From Lachnospiraceae bacterium UBA3282 (lineage in GTDB: Bacteria > Bacillota > Clostridia > Lachnospirales > Lachnospiraceae), in assembly GCA_002361735.1 (NCBI GenBank), contig DETS01000108.1:969-12099 (forward strand): a DNA stretch of 11,131 nucleotides, given 5' to 3'. The notes beneath the pieces are model-generated. The model had not been told where the DNA came from. It saw only the letters and a program-made list of their open reading frames with translations, and did not search any database. Made by a program: the position numbers and the translations under genes. Position 1 is the first letter of the stretch. Each line of letters begins with the position of its first letter. Of this stretch, positions 1 to 5,746 are shown piece after piece.

Positions 1-1209
1 GATCAGACCGATGTTTTCCTTTTTGATATGATGCAGTTTCGCATGAGGATGATACACACCCAGCGGATGTTCCTCGGTGGTAATATTATTGCGCAGCACC
101 AGATCCAACTCAAACTTATCGTTCCGCTTTCTGGCGATCGGCGTAATCGTATTGTGCGGCTCCCCGTCTGTTTCGGCAAAGATAAACGCCGCTTCATCGG
201 TATACCCGCGCCATTTCTCCAGAATCACATCCGCAAGCGCCACCAGCCTGTCCGGATTTTCATGAGAAATACGAATCACTGACATCGGCCATTTCACCAC
301 ACCCGCTTCCACATCCGTAAAGCCCTGCACCGTAAAGGTACGTTCCACGGGCGCCTTTGCCATCGCGAACTCATAATGTCCGCCCTGAAAGTGATCGTGG
401 CTTAAAATGGAACCGCCCACGATGGGCAGATCTGCATTGGAACCCACAAAATAATGCGGAAACTGCTTTACAAAGTCAAACAACTTGCAGAAGGTGTCGT
501 GCTCAATCTTCATGGGAATATGCTGCGAGTTGAACACGATACAATGCTCATTATAATATACATAAGGAGAATATTGAAATCCCCACTCGCTGCCGTTTAT
601 GGTCACGGGAATGATCCTGTGGTTCTGTCTCGCAGGATGATTTACCCGTCCCGCATAACCTTCATTCTCCCGACAAAGCAGACATTTCGGATAACCGCCT
701 TGCTTTGCATTCTTTGCCGCCGCAATCGCTTTCGGATCTTTTTCCGGTTTGGAGAGGTTGATGGTGATATCCAAATCGCCGTACTGTGTCGCGGACACCC
801 ACTTTTGATCCTTCTCAATGCGGTAGCGCCTGATATAATCCGTATCCTGACTCAGCTTATAAAAATAATCCGTGGCTTCTTTGGAATCTCTCCCATATTT
901 TTCCCGGAATGTCCTGATGACCTCGCTCGGTCTCGGCGTAAGCAGTCCCATGATCTTTGTATCAAAGAGATCGCGGTACACCACACTGTTTTCCGTCATC
1001 AAGCCTTTTTCATAGGCGTAATCCATCATCTGTCCAAGAACTGTTTCCAGTTCTCCGCGTTCCATTGTGACATCTGTGTCATTTTCTTCCAAATCATCCA
1101 GACCGAAAAACTCCAACAGGCGGTTGGTTGTATAAATTTCGTCTTCCTTTTCAATCAAGCCCGTGAGCAGGCCGTACTTTACCATTTTTTTGATATTCTG
1201 CTGAATCAT
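1..1209 (-). CDS. galT: UDP-glucose--hexose-1-phosphate uridylyltransferase, class II (partial, C-terminus off left edge)
   Basis: GalT transfers UMP from UDP-glucose to galactose-1-phosphate, giving UDP-galactose and glucose-1-phosphate, the second committed step of the Leloir pathway in the cytoplasm. The reading frame is open from the ATG at 1209 to position 1, giving 403 residues. Class II Firmicutes enzymes are usually about 500 residues, so roughly the last fifth is missing. Visible family features are SHDHFQGGHYEF at residues 270-281, which holds the histidine cluster of the nucleotidyl-transfer site, and a second His-rich stretch, HPLGVYHPHAKLHHIKKE, at 381-398. A CxxC pair (CLLC) lies at 176-179. 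The start is set by GAGGAGG about 8 bases upstream of the ATG. It lies 65 bases downstream of galK on the same strand, so the two are probably cotranscribed. I identify the family with high confidence. Confidence 0.95.
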   Translation of the reverse strand, partial: MIQQNIKKMVKYGLLTGLIEKEDEIYTTNRLLEFFGLDDLEENDTDVTMERGELETVLGQMMDYAYEKGLMTENSVVYRDLFDTKIMGLLTPRPSEVIRTFREKYGRDSKEATDYFYKLSQDTDYIRRYRIEKDQKWVSATQYGDLDITINLSKPEKDPKAIAAAKNAKQGGYPKCLLCRENEGYAGRVNHPARQNHRIIPVTINGSEWGFQYSPYVYYNEHCIVFNSQHIPMKIEHDTFCKLFDFVKQFPHYFVGSNADLPIVGGSILSHDHFQGGHYEFAMAKAPVERTFTVQGFTDVEAGVVKWPMSVIRISHENPDRLVALADVILEKWRGYTDEAAFIFAETDGEPHNTITPIARKRNDKFELDLVLRNNITTEEHPLGVYHPHAKLHHIKKENIGLI

Positions 1210-1240
1210 TTTGATAACCTCCTCAACTTACTTCTGCGGA

Positions 1241-1262
1241 AAAGTCCTGCTGTATGGGACTT
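1241..1262 (-). other. Intercistronic hairpin between galK and galT
   Basis: A 6-bp inverted repeat (AAGTCC / GGACTT, loop of 9) lies in the 65-base gap between galK and galT. Read on the minus strand the stem ends in a short T run of four. It is too weak to be called a full terminator. It could act as a partial attenuator or an RNA-stabilising element that lowers galT relative to galK, but this is inference from shape only. Confidence 0.3.
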
Positions 1263-1274
1263 CTTCTTACACTG

Positions 1275-2438
1275 CTACAGTTTACACGGACCGTCTCCAA
1301 TCTCCACCACATAAAAGTCTGCGTTTTTGCCCACGCGCTCGCTGTAAGCCGCGCCCACTTTTTCCTTAAAAGCTTCCACCGCCTCATCTTTCACGATACT
1401 GACCGTGCAGCCGCCAAAGCCGCCGCCTGTGATACGGGATCCGATCACGCCCTCTACCTTCCGGGCTTCCTCTACCAGCACGTCGATCTCATCGCAGGAC
1501 ACCTCGTAATCATCCCGCAGAGAAACGTGAGAAGCATTCATCAGCTCCCCAAATGCCTTCAAATCATTATTTTTCAGAGCTTCCACCGCACGGATCGTCC
1601 GACGGTTCTCATAGACCGCATGCTTTGCGCGTTTTGCGCAGACAGCATCGCCGATGGCGGATTTATTTGCCTCAAATTCTTCCTCCGTCAGGTCGCCGAG
1701 CGTTTTGATCGGAACCACTTTCTGTAAATCCGCCAGCGCCTGCTCGCTCTCTTTTCTTCTCGTATTGTAACCGGAGTTCACAAGGGAATGCTTCACATTG
1801 CTGTTGGTGACAATGATCTTTGCGCCGTCCAGCACAAGAGGCGCATACTGATAAGAAAGGTCAGCCGTATCCAAAAAAATGGCGTTATCCTTCTTTCCCA
1901 TTGCAGAGGCAAACTGATCCATAATGCCGCAGTTCATGCCGTTAAAATTATTCTCCGAATACTGCCCAATCAGCGCCAGATCAACATTCGTTACGTCAAA
2001 CCCATAAAGATCGCGCAGATAAAAGCCCGTCAGCACTTCCAAAGACGCGGAGGACGATAAGCCTGATCCGTTAGGGATATTGCCGTTTAACACGATGTCC
2101 AGCCCACAGTCCGGCTTCATGCCACGCTCCGCAAATGCCCACATGACACCCTTCGGATAATTCGTCCAGCCTGCCGCATCGGACGGCGTCAAATCGTCCA
2201 GGCTGCTCTCGATCACGCCCAGCCTGTCTAAATTCATGGAAAAAAAACGAAGCTTTCTGTCCGTCCTCTTTTTCACCGCCGCAAAAGTGCCGATCGTCAG
2301 CGCACAGGGAAACACATGTCCTCCGTTGTAATCCGTGTGCTCGCCGATCATATTCACCCGCCCGGGCGCAAAATAAACGGATACCCCGTCCGCACTCCCG
2401 TAAAGCTCCTCAAACTTCTTTAACAATGTCTCCTTCAT
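1275..2438 (-). CDS. galK: Galactokinase
   Basis: GalK phosphorylates alpha-D-galactose with ATP to galactose-1-phosphate, the entry step of the Leloir pathway. The 387-residue product matches the usual length of about 380-390. It carries all three GHMP-kinase signatures: the galactokinase motif GRVNMIGEHTDYNGG at residues 26-40 (catalytic Arg27), the ATP loop PNGSGLSSSAS at 122-132, and GGGFGGC at 338-344. The catalytic Asp is probably D174 in GIMDQF. I chose the ATG at 2438 because AAGGAG sits about 8 bases upstream and the family signature is then at the usual distance from the N-terminus. The frame stays open up to 2519, but those extra 27 residues (rich in N, Q and R) are unlike galactokinases and encode the duplicated leader. 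It lies between the AraC-type regulator gene and galT on one strand, consistent with a galactose-inducible unit. Confidence 0.97.
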   Translation of the reverse strand: MKETLLKKFEELYGSADGVSVYFAPGRVNMIGEHTDYNGGHVFPCALTIGTFAAVKKRTDRKLRFFSMNLDRLGVIESSLDDLTPSDAAGWTNYPKGVMWAFAERGMKPDCGLDIVLNGNIPNGSGLSSSASLEVLTGFYLRDLYGFDVTNVDLALIGQYSENNFNGMNCGIMDQFASAMGKKDNAIFLDTADLSYQYAPLVLDGAKIIVTNSNVKHSLVNSGYNTRRKESEQALADLQKVVPIKTLGDLTEEEFEANKSAIGDAVCAKRAKHAVYENRRTIRAVEALKNNDLKAFGELMNASHVSLRDDYEVSCDEIDVLVEEARKVEGVIGSRITGGGFGGCTVSIVKDEAVEAFKEKVGAAYSERVGKNADFYVVEIGDGPCKL

Positions 2439-2453
2439 ACCCGCTCTCCTTCT

Positions 2454-2484
2454 CTGTTGATGATTTCTGTTGATGATTTCTGTT
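2454..2484. repeat. 13-bp tandem repeat in the galK leader
   Basis: The unit CTGTTGATGATTT occurs twice back to back (2454-2466 and 2467-2479) and a third copy starts (CTGTT, 2480-2484). It lies just upstream of the galK ribosome binding site, inside the untranslated leader. It probably arose by replication slippage. A regulatory role cannot be shown from sequence. Confidence 0.8.
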
Positions 2485-2549
2485 TCTGTAACCCTGTTAT
2501 TCTCTCCCATTTTGCGCACCCGATTGTCCAGTGCATATTCTCTGTGTTT

Positions 2550-2619
2550 ATCATAAAATGGTTTTCTGATTTTTTACAGTCTTCTTTGTTGTGTAAACCT
2601 GTCAAAATGTTGCATGTCA
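2550..2619 (-). promoter_or_regulatory. Candidate galK promoter and regulator-binding region
   Basis: The 225-base gap between the regulator gene and galK must hold any separate galK promoter. On the minus strand a TATGAT (2550-2555) could be a -10 box, but the hexamer 17 bases upstream (TGTAAA, 2573-2578) is a poor -35. This would fit a promoter needing an AraC-type activator. A good TTGACA (2600-2605) has no matching -10 at normal spacing. Two TGACA copies 15 bases apart (2600-2604 and 2615-2619) could be activator half-sites. All of this is tentative. Confidence 0.3.
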
Positions 2620-2663
2620 GCAGGAGATTAAGCGACTGCGAAGCAGGCATTTGATTTCACCTA

Positions 2664-3566
2664 CTAAGCCTGCAGTCTGTTAATCTGTCCGATAAACTCC
2701 TCCACCTGCCGCAAATACTCCTTATTGCGCCTGCTCTCTCCCTTCTGCATCTCCTTGCGAAACGCGGAAGGAGACATCTGCTTCATCTGCCGAAATGCCT
2801 TTGTAAATACCAGCGGATCCTGATAGCCGCAGGAGAGCGCTATACTCTCGATCGGCAGGGAAGTAAGCTGTAAAAGCTCCGCCGCCTTTGTAATCCGGAA
2901 AGTCGTCAGGAACCGCTGGGGCGACATCCCCATGGAATTTTGAAACAGCGTATAAAGATAACTGCGGTTAATGCAGACATAATCCGCCACATCCGTCACC
3001 TTGATGGGATTGCAGTAATTACTCTGAATAAAGGAAACGGCTTTACGCACGTAAATATTTGCCTTGCCGCTTTCCCCTTCTTTTTCCACCCTGCTGCCCT
3101 CCGCAATCACGGACAAAAACACGCCAAGCTGTCCGTTACGCCGCAGGTCATGGGAAAGATCGAAGGTGTTGTGATTCATCATATCTTTTACAATGCGGTA
3201 CAGTTCTTCCGAAGCCTCGGAACGGAAGACAGGCTGCCGCACGGAAAGTCCGATATTACTCACATACTCTTCCGCCAGCGTCCCGCTGAACCCCACCCAC
3301 ACATAGGTCCAGGGATCTTTTTCATCCGCCTGATAAAAAGCAAGCTCATCGGGGGTAATCAAAAAACCGCAGCCCGCTTCCAGAGGATATTCTTCTCCGC
3401 CGATGGCAAATTTACCCCTGCCGCTTAAAATATAGTGGATCAGATAGTGGGGCTTTAGGGCGGGGCCAAAACTGTGCAGCGGTTCCGTGCGGGACAGACC
3501 GCAGCAGTTCACATATAGGCTTCCCGCCTGTTCGCCTGCAAATTCCAATTTATAGGCTTTTTCCAT
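2664..3566 (-). CDS. AraC-family transcriptional regulator (probable galactose/galactoside regulator)
   Basis: This 300-residue protein has the AraC/MsmR layout. An N-terminal cupin-like sugar-binding domain (about 1-155) includes HYLIHYILSGRGKFAIGGEEY and WTYVWVGFSG, typical of carbohydrate-sensing members. A C-terminal double helix-turn-helix domain (about 170-272) has recognition regions near 189-210 and 237-262 and the family signature GMSPQRFLTTFRITKAAELL. About 28 charged residues follow the HTH domain. The ATG at 3566 has GAGGA 7 bases upstream. It is directly upstream of galK and galT on the same strand, which suggests that it controls them. The ligand is inferred from the neighbours only; galactose or an alpha- or beta-galactoside is likely. 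Its own promoter lies at 3654-3682. Confidence 0.92.
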   Translation of the reverse strand: MEKAYKLEFAGEQAGSLYVNCCGLSRTEPLHSFGPALKPHYLIHYILSGRGKFAIGGEEYPLEAGCGFLITPDELAFYQADEKDPWTYVWVGFSGTLAEEYVSNIGLSVRQPVFRSEASEELYRIVKDMMNHNTFDLSHDLRRNGQLGVFLSVIAEGSRVEKEGESGKANIYVRKAVSFIQSNYCNPIKVTDVADYVCINRSYLYTLFQNSMGMSPQRFLTTFRITKAAELLQLTSLPIESIALSCGYQDPLVFTKAFRQMKQMSPSAFRKEMQKGESRRNKEYLRQVEEFIGQINRLQA

Positions 3567-3585
3567 GTATTTATCCTCGGTTCAT

Positions 3586-3642
3586 AGTGTCATTTACACT
3601 CGTCAATCCGCGCTGATGCGCTTATTATCCGATTTCATCGGA
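3586..3642 (-). promoter_or_regulatory. Leader of the AraC-type gene with three small inverted repeats
   Basis: Between the promoter and the start codon of the regulator gene lie three short perfect inverted repeats: TCCGAT-3-ATCGGA (3628-3642), GCGC-4-GCGC (3610-3621) and AGTGT-5-ACACT (3586-3600, ending 8 bases from the ribosome binding site). They could be operators for autoregulation or RNA hairpins in the roughly 80-base leader. The sequence shows the symmetry; the function is inference. Confidence 0.45.
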
Positions 3643-3653
3643 CTTTTGCGCTC

Positions 3654-3682
3654 ATTATATCACAAAAAAGAGACCCTGTCTC
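3654..3682 (-). promoter_or_regulatory. Promoter of the AraC-type regulator gene
   Basis: On the minus strand a perfect TATAAT -10 (3654-3659) lies 17 bases downstream of GAGACA (3677-3682), a 4-of-6 match to the -35 consensus. The -35 and most of the spacer lie within the terminator hairpin of the upstream amidase gene, so the two signals are physically overlapped. Transcription would begin near 3647, leaving about an 80-base leader. Confidence 0.65.
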
Positions 3683-3696
3683 TAAGACGGGTCTCT
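3664..3696 (-). terminator. Rho-independent terminator of the amidase gene
   Basis: Read on the minus strand, AGAGACCC and GGGTCTCT (3689-3696 and 3669-3676) pair over 8 bp. The enclosed bases continue the stem by 4 more pairs (GTCT/AGAC) after a single bulged base, closing on a 3-base loop. Six T residues follow (complement of 3664-3669, the last also pairing in the stem). It lies 17 bases after the amidase stop codon. Confidence 0.92.
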
Positions 3697-3712
3697 CGCA
3701 TAAATCTTCGCA

Positions 3713-4612
3713 TTATAAAGAGTCTCTGTATGCCTTCACATCCGCAAGCAGCTGCTCCCAGGCATCCTCATGCTCCACATAATAGAGCGGACATTTCTTG
3801 CCGCCGCAATCATAGTGGCGCAGGATATCGTCAGGGGAAAGGCGGTACTCCCCACAAAGCCAGGCAAGCGTATGTATCAGCGTATCGTAAGTTTCCGGCG
3901 TAAACTTTCCATCTTCATCCAGATAGCAGCATTCTATGGAAACGGAATCCCCGTTTCTGGTGGCAACCGCATAAGCCTGCTCCTCGAGGGGAATACACTG
4001 GATCAGTTCGCCCTCGTAGCCAATGATAAAGTGTGCGCTCGCTGACCGCTCTTTCGTCTGCGCCAGGTTAGCAAAGTAACTGCGGTTCTGTGCCGCAGAC
4101 GTGCCGGGATTTGCAGTATAATGAACAAACACGTTTTTCACCTTTCCGAGTTTGGTGCCGGGTCTGGAAAATTCATTCAGATCCAGATAATCCACCACCA
4201 TTTCCGGCGGCTCGACCCGCTTTCCTTCTATCTTCTCGGACAGGATCTCCACGATTCCTTTGCCCTTACCCGTTTTCTCATTGTGTACCATACGATAGAT
4301 GGCGCCTGTCGTCTGATAGATCAGAATCAAACATACCCCTATGATCAGGAACGCAAAGAGACGGTAAAGATTTCGCTGCCGCCTTTTCGCCCTGCGCCGT
4401 TTGATCGAGCTAATCGGACGAGGACTGCCGACGCTGCCGCTGTCTGAATACGATCTTCCCGCATTTCGATTATCATGATACGAAATCGTTCGGGAAGGCC
4501 TCTGCCTGGAGCGAACCTGATCGCGGTCCGCAAGGCGCATCATGCGCGAATCGTCTTCTTCTCTGGAAAGTTCCCACAATTCCAAATTCTTTTTTTTCTG
4601 TGCCTGTCCCAT
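3713..4612 (-). CDS. Membrane-anchored N-acetylmuramoyl-L-alanine amidase (Amidase_2 / PGRP fold)
   Basis: This 299-residue protein should cut the bond between N-acetylmuramic acid and L-alanine in peptidoglycan outside the membrane. It has a basic, Arg-rich cytoplasmic N-terminus (about 1-83), one transmembrane segment (about 84-100, LFAFLIIGVCLILIYQTT) and a linker. An Amidase_2 domain follows from about residue 158 to the end. Three zinc ligands can be assigned by the T7-lysozyme pattern: H164 in VHYTANPG, H266 in LRHYDCGG and C274 in KKCP, with the family's 8-residue His-Cys spacing. I chose the ATG at 4612 because AGAGGGGG lies just upstream. An in-frame ATG at 4696 has no ribosome binding site and would add 28 residues encoding a region that looks like a promoter. 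It is probably monocistronic, with its own terminator. Exact bond specificity is inferred from the family. Confidence 0.88.
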   Translation of the reverse strand: MGQAQKKKNLELWELSREEDDSRMMRLADRDQVRSRQRPSRTISYHDNRNAGRSYSDSGSVGSPRPISSIKRRRAKRRQRNLYRLFAFLIIGVCLILIYQTTGAIYRMVHNEKTGKGKGIVEILSEKIEGKRVEPPEMVVDYLDLNEFSRPGTKLGKVKNVFVHYTANPGTSAAQNRSYFANLAQTKERSASAHFIIGYEGELIQCIPLEEQAYAVATRNGDSVSIECCYLDEDGKFTPETYDTLIHTLAWLCGEYRLSPDDILRHYDCGGKKCPLYYVEHEDAWEQLLADVKAYRDSL

Positions 4613-4654
4613 GCTGCCCCCTCTTTCGTACCGTATCTTCTTCAACTTTTCGTA

Positions 4655-4683
4655 ATTATAATATATCAATCTTGAAACTTTCT
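4655..4683 (-). promoter_or_regulatory. Possible promoter of the amidase gene
   Basis: A perfect TATAAT on the minus strand (4655-4660) lies about 43 bases upstream of the chosen start. The hexamer at -35 distance (AGAAAG, 4678-4683) is poor, so this is a candidate only. Confidence 0.4.
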
Positions 4684-4689
4684 CTAAAA

Positions 4690-4717
4690 TTGACATCTAT
4701 TCATTTTTTACTATACT
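4690..4717 (+). promoter_or_regulatory. Strong sigma-A type promoter upstream of the AraC-VOC gene
   Basis: TTGACA (4690-4695) is followed after 16 bases by TATACT (4712-4717) on the plus strand, in an AT-rich region. It would start transcription near 4724 and leave a leader of about 165 bases before the ATG at 4888. The leader includes the coding-like stretch 4786-4860. It is divergent from, and close to, the putative amidase promoter. Confidence 0.6.
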
Positions 4718-4887
4718 AATCTATATATTAAAACGATGAATTTAAGAAAAAGGTTACATAAATCTTAATATTTTATTTATATTTGAAAAAGAAACTACAA
4801 AATCGCATGACCTGACCGATGCCAACAAAAAATATCAGGAAATCGCTTCCCGATCAGGATAAACTGTAAACAGACAGGTGAACAACG

Positions 4888-5682
4888 ATGGATATGATGA
4901 ACAGCCTCCAAAAAGCAATCGACTATATTGAAAACAACCTATGCGATGAATTGCGTACCGAAGTGATCGCCAGACAGTCACTCATGTCGGAATTTTATTT
5001 TCGTCACTTATTTTCCATTGTGTGCGGTGTTTCCGTAGGCGAATATATCCGCAACCGCCGACTGACACTTGCAGGCACAGAAATAATGGATTCCGATGAA
5101 AAGATCATTGATATTGCTCTCAGGTACGGATATGAATCGCCGGAAAGCTTTTCCCGGGCATTTTCTCGTTTCCACGGAATATCCCCTATGACGGCGCGCA
5201 GTCAAAACGGACATCTTCGGATATTCGACAAAATATCTGTCAAATCTATTTTGGGAGGTAATCAAATGGTACAAGAATTAAAGGAAAGAGGCTATATCGT
5301 AAAGGAAAACGGACCAGTCTATTACACAATGGATATGGACCGGACCGCTAAATGGTTTGAAGATGTTTTAGGCTGGTATGCCGGCATCGATGAGAGAAAT
5401 GAAAACGGCGAAGGTGTATATGGCTGTCTACTGCCTGAGCCCATCGAAGTACACAATGTTACCCTTGTCCCGTTCAACGGCATTCATATGTTTCAGGGCA
5501 AACCTGCTGAAAAGCAGACCGTTCTCTTTATTCGGGTGGATCATGTCGAAAATCTCTCCGCCTATATCAGAAAAAACGGCTGGGCGCAGATCATTGAAAT
5601 TACAAAGCAGCCTTGGGGTGGAAGAGAATGCAGCGTTACAACGATCGACGGTGGAATCATTCGATTTTTTGAGATAGCGTAA
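4888..5682 (+). CDS. AraC-type DNA-binding domain fused to a VOC (glyoxalase/bleomycin-resistance-like) domain
   Basis: This 264-residue protein is a probable ligand-responsive regulator. Residues 1-108 are an AraC-type double helix-turn-helix, with the second helix region and signature at about 72-100 (IIDIALRYGYESPESFSRAF, then GISP). From about residue 143 (VYYTMDMDRTAKWFEDVLGW) to the end it resembles a VOC-fold domain, the small-molecule-binding fold of glyoxalase and bleomycin-resistance proteins. This order, DNA-binding domain first and effector domain second, matches the better-known AraC-GyrI fusions. The start at 4888 has only a weak AGGTG about 7 bases upstream. By contrast, M127 at the domain junction has an excellent ribosome binding site, so a separate VOC product is possible. 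The ligand and targets are unknown. It is a lone plus-strand gene ending before a hairpin. Domain calls are from motif recognition; the VOC call is less certain than the HTH. Confidence 0.82.
   Translation: MDMMNSLQKAIDYIENNLCDELRTEVIARQSLMSEFYFRHLFSIVCGVSVGEYIRNRRLTLAGTEIMDSDEKIIDIALRYGYESPESFSRAFSRFHGISPMTARSQNGHLRIFDKISVKSILGGNQMVQELKERGYIVKENGPVYYTMDMDRTAKWFEDVLGWYAGIDERNENGEGVYGCLLPEPIEVHNVTLVPFNGIHMFQGKPAEKQTVLFIRVDHVENLSAYIRKNGWAQIIEITKQPWGGRECSVTTIDGGIIRFFEIA
5253..5268 (+). promoter_or_regulatory. Internal ribosome binding site and ATG at the HTH/VOC junction
   Basis: GGGAGGT (5253-5259) sits 7 bases before an in-frame ATG (5266-5268, codon 127). It is much stronger than the site in front of the annotated start. 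Initiation here would give a 138-residue free VOC-domain protein (5266-5682). The sequence is also the coding sequence of the linker Gly-Gly-Asn-Gln-Met, so it may be fortuitous. Confidence 0.5.
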
Positions 5683-5696
5683 CTTCCTAACATAGC

Positions 5697-5729
5697 ACAT
5701 CTGCCGAATGACATTGATTCGGCAGATGT
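5697..5729. terminator. Hairpin between convergent genes, probable bidirectional terminator
   Basis: A perfect 13-bp inverted repeat (ACATCTGCCGAAT / ATTCGGCAGATGT) with a 7-base loop fills the 64-base gap between the AraC-VOC stop and the blaR1-like stop. The stem is long, but neither side has a real T run (only TT on the plus side), so termination efficiency is uncertain. Its position between two converging genes supports the call. Confidence 0.6.
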
Positions 5730-5746
5730 TACCGCCACATACACCC

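Noticed and set aside
454..1314. Long plus-strand open frame of 286 codons
   Set aside because: It lies antisense to galT, which has clear family motifs; the translation shows no recognisable domain and no ribosome binding site.
2439..2519. N-terminal extension of galK to an ATG at 2519
   Set aside because: It has no ribosome binding site, unusual composition from the 13-bp repeat, and would shift the galactokinase signature away from its normal position.
2643..2673. Inverted repeat GCAGGC/GCCTGC at the end of the AraC-type gene as a terminator
   Set aside because: It has a 6-bp stem with a 19-base loop and no T run, and it overlaps the stop codon.
4613..4696. Upstream start of the amidase at 4696
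   Set aside because: There is no ribosome binding site, the region is AT-rich with a TATAAT, and the internal ATG at 4612 has a good purine-rich site.
4735..4767. Ten-codon leader peptide before the AraC-VOC gene
   Set aside because: There is no ribosome binding site and no associated attenuator hairpin.
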